Shown here: piece after piece, positions 35,001 through 44,099 of the stretch
How the letters are laid out: every line of letters begins with the position of its first letter
Position numbering within the stretch: the stretch's first letter is position 1
Origin: Flavobacteriales bacterium
GTDB taxonomy: Bacteria; Bacteroidota; Bacteroidia; JACJYZ01
Length of the DNA: 64,000 nucleotides
Direction: 5' to 3'
NCBI GenBank assembly: GCA_020635855.1
Contig: JACJYZ010000002.1
Location: 310,001 to 374,000 of the forward strand
Translations under genes and position numbers: made by a program
The notes under the pieces: generated by a model
What the model was told of the DNA's origin: nothing
What the model saw: only the letters and a program-made list of their open reading frames with translations
Databases searched by the model: none

Positions 35001-36459
35001 ATTTTCTGATCCCCTCTTCCAAATCCGATGAGACACCGGATTTGAATAAGAAAACAAGCAAGCACGCTCCGAGTATCAGTACCTTGAGGATCACGTTTCC
35101 TATCCCGAAACCAGCAGGCCATGGAATACCGGTGATCAGGAAATACATGGCCACCCAGAAAAGCAGTGTCAATGCAGTACCCTTTCCGAAGGGTTGTATC
35201 CGAAAGTATTTCCATATGGCAATGTATCTGCTGAGATCGCAGAGGAAAACAGATACCAGCATGGCAAAGGCAGCGCCGCTTGTGCCCCAGAGAGGGATGA
35301 AAAGCAGGTTTAATAGAAGGCCCGTTAATGCTGCACCCACGGTAATGAAGGTATCCACCCTGTATCTTGCTGACGACACCAGTATCAGACCATTGGTTCC
35401 CCACGCGCTGTTGCTGAATTTTGACAATCCGGTCAGCAGAATAACCCAGTAGCTTGCTTCAAATCCTGCGGGCAGAAAAGATTCGATAAAATCAATGTTC
35501 AACCAGATACAGCTGAACAGAAAACCCGAAATGATGGTGAGATTGATGGAGCTCTTGCTGTAGTTATCCTCGATATCCCGTATCAATCCAAGCTTCCATT
35601 TTTCTGCGAACAACGGCCATGAAATACGGTTCAATGCCTGGAAGGGGATCGAGATCAGGTTGCCGATGTAAATCCCCACTGCATAAATGCCCGCTTCACG
35701 CAACCCCAGCATCAGCCCAACCAGGATGGTATCGATCTGGGACATGAACAAGCCTGACATTCCGCTGATGAACGAGAAACTTCCATAGGCCATCATGGCC
35801 CTGAATTCATGCTTGGATGGAAATTTGACATGTGCGGAGATGGGGAATGCGGAGATGGCAAGCAGATAAATCAACACAATCAGCAACATCAGGGCATACG
35901 CAAACACGAACAGGTACAGAAATGTGTCGAAATCCAACCAGGCATACTTGTACATGATGATCAGCACCATCCATACCACGCGGATTAAAAACTGGTTGAG
36001 AAATGTAACGAGTGCGGTCTTAAATAGACTTTGCAAATATGCGTCCAGGGATGTGATCAGGAGAGAGAACAAAACCAGAGGGAACAGAAAGCCCAGGTGT
36101 TCGGCCAGCATAGAGGAGCGACTCGAATAGTATCCGATCAAGGCATCTTTCCAAATCAAAGAGATACCGGAGATCACCAGAAATCCCACCAGAGGGATCA
36201 CCAGGCACATCATCACCAGACCTTTCATCCGTTTGGGATCTTCCTTTAAACCTGGGAAAAAACGCAACAGGATCTGGTTGGATCCGAGTTGCGAGAACTG
36301 TGCAAACAGCACCCCCAGCGCTAATAGAACGCGTGTCAGTCCGAACTGATCAGGGTTAAGGATATGTGGAAACAGCAGAACCGTATTTACATATCCCACA
36401 ATCATCCCGATGTAATGGATGATGAGGTTTTTGGTGGCTTGCTTTCTTACAATGCCCAT
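34981..36459 (-). CDS. Oligosaccharide flippase family protein (Wzx-like)
   Basis: The 492-residue protein has about twelve to fourteen hydrophobic helices and the start MGIVRKQATKNLIIHYIG, plus YVNTVLLFPHILNPDQFGLTRVL, the N-terminal pattern of MATE/MOP-type polysaccharide flippases in Bacteroidota. EAGIYAVGIYIGNLISIPFQALNRISWPLFAEKW is a conserved mid-protein block. It should flip undecaprenyl-linked repeat units to the periplasmic face, and it is the only transporter of this kind in the window, so it probably serves the whole locus. It lies alone, with 278 bp to the next divergent gene. Confidence 0.85.
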   Translation of the reverse strand: MGIVRKQATKNLIIHYIGMIVGYVNTVLLFPHILNPDQFGLTRVLLALGVLFAQFSQLGSNQILLRFFPGLKEDPKRMKGLVMMCLVIPLVGFLVISGISLIWKDALIGYYSSRSSMLAEHLGFLFPLVLFSLLITSLDAYLQSLFKTALVTFLNQFLIRVVWMVLIIMYKYAWLDFDTFLYLFVFAYALMLLIVLIYLLAISAFPISAHVKFPSKHEFRAMMAYGSFSFISGMSGLFMSQIDTILVGLMLGLREAGIYAVGIYIGNLISIPFQALNRISWPLFAEKWKLGLIRDIEDNYSKSSINLTIISGFLFSCIWLNIDFIESFLPAGFEASYWVILLTGLSKFSNSAWGTNGLILVSSARYRVDTFITVGAALTGLLLNLLFIPLWGTSGAAFAMLVSVFLCDLSRYIAIWKYFRIQPFGKGTALTLLFWVAMYFLITGIPWPAGFGIGNVILKVLILGACLLVFLFKSGVSSDLEEGIRKYIPGFK

Positions 36460-36737
36460 GTGTCAGAATCTAACGGACGAGTTGGGGTGGTTCCATATGG
36501 CAGGCTTTGAACCCGCCAGATGTGCCATGGCCGGGCTGACTGCTTCACATTCCTTTTGCCAGATCCTGCCATTTGTTTGTTCCACATTTTGTTAATCCCA
36601 CAACAAAAAATACAGATTCTTTTTTGCAGGTATGGTCCGCTTCCGGATTTGTTCATATTCGCTCCTTTGGCGCATCTAATTTAACGCCGTTAAGAATTTT
36701 TATCTCTATTTTGCGCAAAATTTAGGAACAAGGGGCT

Positions 36738-37484
36738 ATGAAGAAACTTGTGAAACGCGTTTTCGAAAACATGGGCGTCAAAATCATTATGAAACAACGC
36801 CTGGATTTTCCTGCTGACATGGAGCCGGAATTTTTCGAGGTGTTGTCTGCATGCCGGCAACAAACCATGACATCTGCGGAGCGCATGTATGCCCTGTATA
36901 ATTCCATCCGATACCTTGTGGATAACGGAGTTGCTGGAGATGTGGTTGAATGTGGTGTATGGCGGGGGGGGAGTTCTATGAACGCTGCTATCACGCTTCA
37001 GAAATGCGGCGATACAACGCGTAACATGCACCTGTACGATACCTTTGAAGGCATGAGCGCCCCAACGGATAAAGACATCAGTTACTTCGATGAAAGCGCT
37101 GAAGGGGAGTGGCAGCGGAGCCAGAAGCAGGATCACAACGAATGGTGCTATGCCCCCATCGATCTGGTGAAAAAGAACATGACCTCAACCGGGTATCCTG
37201 CAGACAAACTTCATTTCATCAAAGGAAAGGTGGAGGATACCATTCCGCAAAATATGCCCGGAGACATTGCACTGCTCAGGGTTGATACCGACTGGTACGA
37301 ATCCACATATCATATCCTCAAACATTTGTACCCGAAAGTGGTGAAAAACGGGGTGGTAATACTGGATGACTACGGCTATTGGAAAGGTGCGCGGGAAGCC
37401 ACCGATCAGTTTTTGGCTGAAGAAGGATTGAAACCGCTGTTGCATCGCATCGATGCCACCGGTCGTATGTTTGTGAAACGTTAA
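36738..37484 (+). CDS. TylF/MycF family SAM-dependent methyltransferase
   Basis: The 248-residue protein carries GDVVECGVWRGGSSM as SAM motif I, in which E-C-G-V-x-x-G-G is a TylF/MycF signature, then HLYDTFEGMSAPT and LLRVDTDWYESTYHIL, whose D-T-D-W-Y holds the metal-binding acids, and GVVILDDYGYWKGA, with the second D-D metal pair. TylF-type enzymes are Mg-dependent sugar O-methyltransferases. It should therefore methylate a sugar hydroxyl of the glycan, which is inference. The gene is the only plus-strand gene between 34981 and 43841. Its stop overlaps the convergent SDR-like gene by four bases. Confidence 0.87.
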   Translation: MKKLVKRVFENMGVKIIMKQRLDFPADMEPEFFEVLSACRQQTMTSAERMYALYNSIRYLVDNGVAGDVVECGVWRGGSSMNAAITLQKCGDTTRNMHLYDTFEGMSAPTDKDISYFDESAEGEWQRSQKQDHNEWCYAPIDLVKKNMTSTGYPADKLHFIKGKVEDTIPQNMPGDIALLRVDTDWYESTYHILKHLYPKVVKNGVVILDDYGYWKGAREATDQFLAEEGLKPLLHRIDATGRMFVKR

Positions 37485-38179
37485 GTCCTGACCCGTTCCG
37501 TGGCCAGGTATTTTCGCAAAACCCTATCGAAATAATCTTCAGGATAAACAGCACCTTCTGTCTGTGTCAGCCGGTTGAATACATCACAATCCACCCTGTA
37601 ACATTCACCTTTGTTCACTTCATCATATTCAGCCGGCTTGCCGGTGATCTTTTCCAGGGACATAACCACATCCCTGATCGGGACTGTTTCCCCGATGCAC
37701 ATGTTAATCACCTGGTTCCGTAGCAGGTTGTTGTCTATGATGTGTGAAACCCATCTGGCGGCGTCATCGATGTCCATCAGGTAGCGACATGCCCGGCTGT
37801 ATAGTTGGAAGCGTTTCTTTTCAAGGATCTGGTGGTACAGGAAATTGATCAGGGTGTTCGGGTTATCTGATCTTCCTACAACGATCGGAAGCCGCACGAT
37901 CAGGTATGAAGCCGCACGTTCAGAGATCAGCAATTCCAATTCTTTTTTGTGGGTGATGTACGGACTGTTCTTCAGCGAAGGATCGAACAAGCTGCATGAA
38001 CTGAAGTAGACCAGCAATTCTTTTCTGCCGAGGTAAGGCATGAGAAGATCCTTCTCACGCTGAAACGCGGTGGGATCGGATTCCCGGGAATTGGATACAC
38101 CCGAAGCAAAAATAACTACGTTCGTATCATGCTCATACCGGGAAAAAGCCCCTGCGATCAACCCCCTTCCTACGATCAT
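37481..38179 (-). CDS. NAD(P)-binding epimerase/dehydratase-like protein (short SDR)
   Basis: The 232-residue protein starts MIVGRGLIAGAF, a Rossmann G-x-G-x-x-A loop, and contains YFSSCSLFD, where the S-S-C-S segment replaces the usual S-S-A-S/T of extended SDRs, followed by SPYITHKKELELLI, giving a Y-x-x-x-K pair (Tyr in SPYIT, Lys in HKKE). LIVRLPIVVGRSDNPNTL and YLMDIDDAARWVSHI are the later nucleotide-sugar blocks. It is shorter than the usual 300-330 residues, so it may act on a modified sugar nucleotide or be a partner subunit. It overlaps the upstream GT gene by four bases, in a minus-strand operon with YfhO and others. Confidence 0.72.
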   Translation of the reverse strand: MIVGRGLIAGAFSRYEHDTNVVIFASGVSNSRESDPTAFQREKDLLMPYLGRKELLVYFSSCSLFDPSLKNSPYITHKKELELLISERAASYLIVRLPIVVGRSDNPNTLINFLYHQILEKKRFQLYSRACRYLMDIDDAARWVSHIIDNNLLRNQVINMCIGETVPIRDVVMSLEKITGKPAEYDEVNKGECYRVDCDVFNRLTQTEGAVYPEDYFDRVLRKYLATERVRT

Positions 38180-39312
38180 GTGGTTGCTTTTTGATGTAAG
38201 GGCGCTTTCGTATGCTGCTCGCCAGCACCCGCCTGTACATGCATCAGTTGGTTCACCAGTTCCACCAGTTTCATGCGTTCATCTTTGGGGCAAAGTTGCA
38301 TGATCTGTGACCTTGCTTTTGCGGATAACGATTGTGTGTCACTATGCATCGCCGTTTCGATCAGTTTCCGGAATGCCTCCACGTCACGCTTGTTAAGGAT
38401 GAAACCCGTATCTCCGATGATCTCGGGAATGGCTGCAACGTTTGAACCGATCGGGATGCAGCCGCACAACATTGCTTCACAGATGGCACTGGGAAATCCT
38501 TCGCAGATGGAAACCTGAAAGTAGTAGGTTGCCTGGGAGTAGTACCGGGGCAGTTCGTCATATGCCACTTTCGCCAGTATTTCCACATTGGGAGGCAGGT
38601 TACGGGCGTACTCGTCATTGGCAGACCCGATGATGCGGAACTTGCATTCGGGGAAATGAGGGGCCACCTGTACGATCAGGTCGATGCCCTTGCGGTAATA
38701 GTTTTGTTTGTTCAGGAACCCTACCGTCAGAAATGTGTTGGGTTGTCGTTCGCCAACAGGTTTGAATTTTTCAGGATCATACCCGTATCGGAGCACCGTA
38801 TAAGGTGTGTGGATTTTAGGATGGAAATATTGGTATCCCTGCCTGGGGTAATCAGCATCGTCATAAGTATATGCACCGTTTACAAGGCTTTCATGCACCG
38901 GCGAAAGATGATCGGAATACATGAGCGACCATTTCGTGAATTTTCCGAAAACCACACGATTGAAATTCCCATATTGAATGGAAGGGAAAGAAACACTATC
39001 GGATCCGCCCAGAATCACCAGACTCGGAATCCCGAACAGCTTGCCAAAGATGGCCGGGAGAAACGAATGATATCCGGCGAATTGACTGATGTACAGGTCT
39101 GGCTTTTTAAACCTGAACAACAGGAAGAAGAATTGTTTGACGAATAGGTACGGAACTTTCCATTTCTTCACACCATCGAACACGAACGATTCCACGTCAT
39201 GATATTGTGACAACAGGTGGATGTCGTTCCTCGAAAAAGATGCCAGTACCACATGGAAGTGAATGATCTTTTTCCGGTCAGAGGCTGTTGTATGTTCGGT
39301 TGTTTTGTTCAC
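38176..39312 (-). CDS. Glycosyltransferase family 4
   Basis: The 378-residue protein contains IPSLVILGGSDSVSF in the N-terminal domain, and the donor-binding half has TVGFLNKQNYYRKGIDLI, CKFRIIGSANDEYA and ICEGFPSAICEAMLCGCIPIGSN, which is the E-x7-E block. No transmembrane helix is present apart from the hydrophobic VKQFFFLLFRF stretch that may contact the membrane. It transfers a sugar to the growing glycan. The gene lies 23 bp after the stop of an upstream methyltransferase and overlaps the next (SDR-like) gene by four bases. Confidence 0.84.
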   Translation of the reverse strand: MNKTTEHTTASDRKKIIHFHVVLASFSRNDIHLLSQYHDVESFVFDGVKKWKVPYLFVKQFFFLLFRFKKPDLYISQFAGYHSFLPAIFGKLFGIPSLVILGGSDSVSFPSIQYGNFNRVVFGKFTKWSLMYSDHLSPVHESLVNGAYTYDDADYPRQGYQYFHPKIHTPYTVLRYGYDPEKFKPVGERQPNTFLTVGFLNKQNYYRKGIDLIVQVAPHFPECKFRIIGSANDEYARNLPPNVEILAKVAYDELPRYYSQATYYFQVSICEGFPSAICEAMLCGCIPIGSNVAAIPEIIGDTGFILNKRDVEAFRKLIETAMHSDTQSLSAKARSQIMQLCPKDERMKLVELVNQLMHVQAGAGEQHTKAPLHQKATT

Positions 39313-39335
39313 CTTGATCCAAGGTTGTGATGCTG

Positions 39336-40010
39336 TTACCTGCGTTTGCGTACGGCAAAGCTGGGGTGGTCCGTGAGCTCCATCGTGAGGTACACCAGTT
39401 CCCAGTTGTATTTGTTACAAAACTCATACACGGCTTCCTGCACGCCATAGCGCGCCATGCTGTTCCAATGTCCCACGCAGAAATCGTGGCCTGCGATGAT
39501 GCCGTCGGGCTTGATTTTGCTCCGGTATTTTTCCAACTCCGCCTTGGTGGTATCGTAGGTATGATCGGTATCAATATAGATCCAGTCGAAATATTCATCC
39601 CGGAATTGTTCCACCACGTCCGTAGACAATCCCAGGTTGAGTTCCACCCGGCCTTCTGCCCGTTCCTTTTCAAACCGCTGTTCCACTTCCGTGCGTAGTC
39701 CCTGATGGTATCGCTCGGTGGCCCATACGTCAACCAAATGCAGTTTTTCAGGTTGGCATATCTGAAGAATCTTTTCGCTGAAGTCGCCCCTGTTCACGCC
39801 TAATTCCGCTACTATTCCGTGTTTGGGCAATATGGCCAGAAGTGTTTCCCTGTCTGCAAGGGTTTGAAGGTGTGCGATGTTTTCCTGCTTCAGGTTTTCG
39901 CGGTACATCTTCTTATCCTGGCCATTCCAGTATGCCTGCATTTGTTTGCGGAAGGCTTTTGCCATTTTCCGTTTTACAGGATCGGGTATGAGTTTCAATA
40001 AGGTTTGCAT
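39336..40010 (-). CDS. Class I SAM-dependent methyltransferase (Methyltransf_24-like)
   Basis: The 224-residue protein has GIVAELGVNRGDFSEKIL as motif I, LHLVDVW as the acidic strand-2 end, and FDWIYIDTDHTYDTTKAELEKY and DGIIAGHDFC as the D-x-D-H-x-Y and G-H-D blocks seen in Methyltransf_24 enzymes. Basic helices open the protein (KLIPDPVKRKMAKAFRKQ). It is part of a minus-strand series of polysaccharide genes. Substrate unknown. A TATTTTTG element on the minus strand (40037-40044) ahead of the start suggests it has its own promoter. Confidence 0.78.
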   Translation of the reverse strand: MQTLLKLIPDPVKRKMAKAFRKQMQAYWNGQDKKMYRENLKQENIAHLQTLADRETLLAILPKHGIVAELGVNRGDFSEKILQICQPEKLHLVDVWATERYHQGLRTEVEQRFEKERAEGRVELNLGLSTDVVEQFRDEYFDWIYIDTDHTYDTTKAELEKYRSKIKPDGIIAGHDFCVGHWNSMARYGVQEAVYEFCNKYNWELVYLTMELTDHPSFAVRKRR

Positions 40011-40036
40011 CAGCTGGGCATTTACCGAATATCAGT

Positions 40037-40044
40037 CAAAAATA
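40037..40044 (-). promoter_or_regulatory. Candidate -7 promoter element (TATTTTTG)
   Basis: TATTTTTG on the minus strand matches TAnnTTTG, 26 bases before the methyltransferase start at 40010. No clear TTTG lies at the usual distance upstream. Confidence 0.45.
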
Positions 40045-40068
40045 ACCCAAATAATTTTGAGGGGTTCT

Positions 40069-41391
40069 TTACCTGTTTCCGGAGGATATACAAAGATCAT
40101 TCAATAGCTCCGCCACACGGCCTGTCAGGTGGCGTCGGGCGTATTGCGTGAAGTCGCCGGATGCATTCACGGACCATCCGGTCTCTTGTGTCCGTGATGC
40201 GAGTTCTTCCACCGCTTGCTGCACGCCTTTGGTATCATCATATTCAAACATATAGCCTGATTGTGATGTTTTGAGGATACCTGCCAGGTCGCCGGTTGTG
40301 TCTCCCAGGGTCAGGATGATGCGCCCGGTTGCCAGCAATTCGAACAGCTTGCCCGGGATGTTACCTTTAACCGTTGCCGATTTATTGAGCAACAACATCA
40401 GTACGTCCGATTCTTCATATTGCCTGATGGCTTCCTGATGCGGAAGGTATCCGAGAAATTTCACCTTGTCTTTCAGTACCGGATGATTTTCAAGGTAAGC
40501 CCGGATGCCCGGATCGATGGTGCCTGCCAGGCGGATCTCCAGCTGATCTCCGAAAGTCGGGCGGGTTTTGCAGGTGCTAGCGAGGGCATCCCAAATCACC
40601 TGCGGACTCCGGAAAGAATTCAGTACGCCAATGTGGCTGATGACGAACCTGCCCGATGACTTGGGCCGGTAGTTGATGAAGTCGTTTTCGTCGTACCCAT
40701 TGGTGATGCACTGCGTGTTCTTTGCGCCGTTAGCGGTCATTTCCGCCGCCCAGGTGGGTGACACGGAGGTGAAGGCGTTTGCATGCCGGAAGACCTGTTG
40801 CTCCAACCGGGTATGCTTGCGTAAAGCGCGTTTGGTGATGAAAAACTTATCGAGGATATCCACACCCGACCAGGGGTCACGGAAATCAGCGAGCCATGGT
40901 AAAGCGGGAAATGCTTTCTTCAATCCCAGGCCGATCAGGTGCATGCTTTGGGGTGGACCGGTTGTAACGATGGCATCCACCGGGTGTGTGTTCAGGTAGT
41001 TGCGGAGGTACTTCACGGAAGGTCTGACCCAGAACACCCTAGGATCGGGTATCATCAGGTTCCCCCGGATCCACAGCATGCACTTGTCAACCAGCCCCTG
41101 TTTTCCATCATCGAAATAGGTGCCAGCATTCACCTTCTCTTCTTTTTTTCTTCCGGTGAGTTTCTTGAAGAGCTGGTAGGGTTCCCAGATCGGGGTTTTG
41201 ATCACTTCCAGGTCTTTTGCGACATCCTTCATCAATGTCGCATCGGTTTCGGGTGCATCGGGGTTTTCCGGGGTGTAAATTACGGGCTGCCACCCGAACT
41301 CAGGAAGGTATTTGGCGAATTTCAGCCAGCGTTGTACGCCTGAACTACCGCTGGGCGGCCAATAGTAGGTAATGATCAGGACCCGTTTCAT
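40069..41391 (-). CDS. Glycosyltransferase family 4-like (GT-B fold)
   Basis: I take ATG 41391, giving 440 residues beginning MKRVLIITYYWPPSGSSGVQ; the frame is open to 41628, but that extension overlaps the YfhO gene and carries no family signal. WLADFRDPWSGVDIL, the terminal TKRALRKHTRLEQQVF, and NIPGKLFELLATGRIILTLGD are conserved in this GT4 group, which matches the gene at 18310. It overlaps the end of YfhO by four bases, so it follows it in the operon. The sugar transferred is unknown. Confidence 0.82.
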   Translation of the reverse strand: MKRVLIITYYWPPSGSSGVQRWLKFAKYLPEFGWQPVIYTPENPDAPETDATLMKDVAKDLEVIKTPIWEPYQLFKKLTGRKKEEKVNAGTYFDDGKQGLVDKCMLWIRGNLMIPDPRVFWVRPSVKYLRNYLNTHPVDAIVTTGPPQSMHLIGLGLKKAFPALPWLADFRDPWSGVDILDKFFITKRALRKHTRLEQQVFRHANAFTSVSPTWAAEMTANGAKNTQCITNGYDENDFINYRPKSSGRFVISHIGVLNSFRSPQVIWDALASTCKTRPTFGDQLEIRLAGTIDPGIRAYLENHPVLKDKVKFLGYLPHQEAIRQYEESDVLMLLLNKSATVKGNIPGKLFELLATGRIILTLGDTTGDLAGILKTSQSGYMFEYDDTKGVQQAVEELASRTQETGWSVNASGDFTQYARRHLTGRVAELLNDLCISSGNR

Positions 41392-43841
41392 TCCTGCTTT
41401 TCCTCGTCTGACTCCGCCGGGTTTTGTTTGTTCATTTTGAACAACAGTCCGATGGCCAGCAGGATCAATATACCCGAACTTGCCCAGGATATCTTCTCGC
41501 CAACCGGCACCTGAACCGGTTCGAATTTGAACTCGATCTGATGGGTCCCGGAAGGAATGCGCATGGCGCGCAGAACATAGTCGGCCCTGAAGTGAGGTGC
41601 GGGCTTTCCATCCACATATGCATTCCATCCATCCGCATAGTAGATGTCACTGAACACGGCTAGTTGTTCCTTTGAACAGGATGATTCGAAAGTGAGTTGG
41701 TTCGGTGCGTATTTGGTCAGGTTGATCGTAGCACTTTCGTCTTTTCCCGGCTGCCAGCCCTGCACGTTATCGGAAAAACGCTTGTCTACGATGGCGGTAT
41801 TTGCCGGTTGAAAGTTGCTGAGGGCAGTCATTTCGGAGTCGGCATTCGCCACAAGTTTCACATCGTTCACAAACCATGCGTTGCCCAGTGCACCCGGATT
41901 TCGTTGGGCCATTGGTTGTTTGTCCTGGCCCGGCACAATCAGGTACCTTGTGTTCAGCATGTTCAATACCTGCATGTTCCCTTTGGAAATCTGGTAGGAG
42001 ATGAGTTCTTGGTAACGCCGCAGTTTGGCGCCGTGGTAACCGCCAAGGGATTTGTGCCAATAGGAGGTCTCGCTGTCCTGATCCAGTGCCCGTGTGGTGT
42101 TGAATACACGGTAGTAACCGTTGTGGTCCTGGCTGATCTGCAGGTCGGCCTGGCTGGGTTGGTAGGGCTGCTCCATTTGGTTGGCGGGCACGAAGTCGTC
42201 ATAGGTAAGGTAACGCCAATCGATCGGCCACATGTCAACGATCACAAGCAATGCAAGCAACCACCCTGCCGTATTCCGTTTGAGGGTGGTTTTGACAAAT
42301 GCGAAGTACAAAACACCGGCGGTAAGCAGGATGAATACAAACGAGCGAAACGCATCCATGCGCATGAGGTTTTGCCTGTCTTGAACAAAGGCATCCATCA
42401 GGTAACCGGGCCATCCGGCACTTCTGAGTTGTGCATCTCCATCCGAAGTGAACGAGAAAAAGCTCGGACCGAGCAAGGCAATGAAAAGGGCCAGTCCGCC
42501 CGTGATATAAAATGCCAGCTTGATCTTTTTCCACAATTCATCCTTATCCACTTCACCGTTCTGGATTTTTCGCAGCGCCAGCATCCCCGCCAGCGGCATG
42601 GTCAGGCTGGCGATCACCAACGTCATGGAAACTGCCCTGAACTTGTTGTAGGCGGGAAAATGGTTCAGGAACAGATCGGTTAAGAAGCTGAAGTTTTTAC
42701 CCCAGGCCAGCATCAGTGAAAGAACGGTTGCTGATACCAGCCAGATACGAACGGGGCCTTTCAATATCATGATTGATAATACGAAGAGGAAGCATATGAT
42801 GGCGCCCACATACACCGGTCCCGATGTGAAGGGCTGGCTTCCCCAATACAGGGGAAGGTGCTCGATGATCTTATCCGCATTGGGTACCCCCGCATTGTGC
42901 AGGGCCTTGTAGGTGGCGGATGATTTGTCAAGTGGTGCGCCCGACGCGCCACCCATGAAATTCGGAACCAGCAGGGTGAAACTTTCGGCCACGCCATAAC
43001 TCCATTGGGTGGCGTATGATTTGTCAAGCCCGGATGTTTTGTCGTGCTCCCCGTTCAGGGTCAGTTCCGATGGCCCGCGAATGGAGTGCTTCGAATAAGA
43101 ATAGGTAGCCCACAGGCCGGCTGCATTGGTTCCCAGTGCCAGCATACCCGCGAGCGCCAGCAGCCCGGTTTGCCTGGCGAACAGGGGCAGTACTTTTTTC
43201 TTCCAGGATTGTACCGCTTCGATCAGCCAGAAAATACCCAATGTCAATACCAGGTAATAGGTGATCTGCGGGTGGTTCATTTTGATTTCCAGTGAAAGGA
43301 AGATGGCGGTCATCAGGAAACCGGCGAGCAGTCTTCGCTGGAACATCAGGATCACGCCGGCGGCAACGGGCGCCATGTACCCGATTGCATTGGCCTTGCT
43401 GGTGTGGCCCGCTTCCAGGATGATGAAGTTGTAAGATGCAAGTCCGAACGCAAGCGCGCCTGCTATGGCAATGGAGGGTTTAACACGCAGCACGATCAGC
43501 AGCAGGTAGAAACCCATGAAATAAAGCAGGATGAATGAGGCTGGCCGGGGCAGACCCAGTGTGAGTATCTTGTGCAAGGATCCGATCATGTTGCCCTGGA
43601 AATCGGCACTGATCAGGTAGGAGGGCATACCGGAAAACATGTTGTTCACCCAGAAGGTACGTTCCCCGGTCTCCTTTTTAAAGTCAACCAGTTCTTTCGA
43701 CATGCCCCTGTAGTGGATGATGTCGCTTTGCATGAGTTCCTTTCCCTCAAACACCGGTTTGCATTGAATCAGAACCACTAGCAGGAACACCACAATCGCT
43801 ACCAGATGTGGCAGCAATTTTTTGAAATCGAAATTGCGCAT
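41388..43841 (-). CDS. YfhO family membrane protein
   Basis: The 817-residue protein from ATG 43841 has about twelve hydrophobic segments in two blocks, with a first helix near residues 10-28 (LPHLVAIVVFLLVVLIQCKPVF). ILEAGHTSKANAIGYMAPVAAGVIL and KMNHPQITYYL in the first half are strongly conserved in Bacteroidota YfhO proteins, and the C-terminal 150 residues form a soluble domain (FSDNVQGWQPGKDESATINL). YfhO in Firmicutes has been linked to lipoteichoic acid glycosylation as a GT-C-like enzyme; in Bacteroidota the target is unknown. The frame reaches 43925, but the extra residues are not conserved. Confidence 0.85.
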   Translation of the reverse strand: MRNFDFKKLLPHLVAIVVFLLVVLIQCKPVFEGKELMQSDIIHYRGMSKELVDFKKETGERTFWVNNMFSGMPSYLISADFQGNMIGSLHKILTLGLPRPASFILLYFMGFYLLLIVLRVKPSIAIAGALAFGLASYNFIILEAGHTSKANAIGYMAPVAAGVILMFQRRLLAGFLMTAIFLSLEIKMNHPQITYYLVLTLGIFWLIEAVQSWKKKVLPLFARQTGLLALAGMLALGTNAAGLWATYSYSKHSIRGPSELTLNGEHDKTSGLDKSYATQWSYGVAESFTLLVPNFMGGASGAPLDKSSATYKALHNAGVPNADKIIEHLPLYWGSQPFTSGPVYVGAIICFLFVLSIMILKGPVRIWLVSATVLSLMLAWGKNFSFLTDLFLNHFPAYNKFRAVSMTLVIASLTMPLAGMLALRKIQNGEVDKDELWKKIKLAFYITGGLALFIALLGPSFFSFTSDGDAQLRSAGWPGYLMDAFVQDRQNLMRMDAFRSFVFILLTAGVLYFAFVKTTLKRNTAGWLLALLVIVDMWPIDWRYLTYDDFVPANQMEQPYQPSQADLQISQDHNGYYRVFNTTRALDQDSETSYWHKSLGGYHGAKLRRYQELISYQISKGNMQVLNMLNTRYLIVPGQDKQPMAQRNPGALGNAWFVNDVKLVANADSEMTALSNFQPANTAIVDKRFSDNVQGWQPGKDESATINLTKYAPNQLTFESSCSKEQLAVFSDIYYADGWNAYVDGKPAPHFRADYVLRAMRIPSGTHQIEFKFEPVQVPVGEKISWASSGILILLAIGLLFKMNKQNPAESDEEKQE

Positions 43842-44099
43842 AAGCCCAGCAGATTTGCGGGTGAAGATAAGAAAGAAATAAGAAGCCTGCCGGCACCCCT
43901 GATGGTTTTTATGTGACCGCCACATGCCCGATTCCGGATGAAATTAAACGGTTCGGATGGCATGGCGTCTAACCCGCGTTTGGACCCATACAGGTGATAT
44001 GCAATGTGAAATTGATGCGAATATTTTATTACATTGTATGCACGTAGAGATTTTGAGGGTGTGTTGACGCCGCCTTCTCCCAGCTGAAAAACCATCATT

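Noticed and set aside
41697..42683. Plus-strand 328-codon open frame
   Set aside because: It is antisense to YfhO, a well conserved protein, and reads as a low-complexity shadow with no domain.
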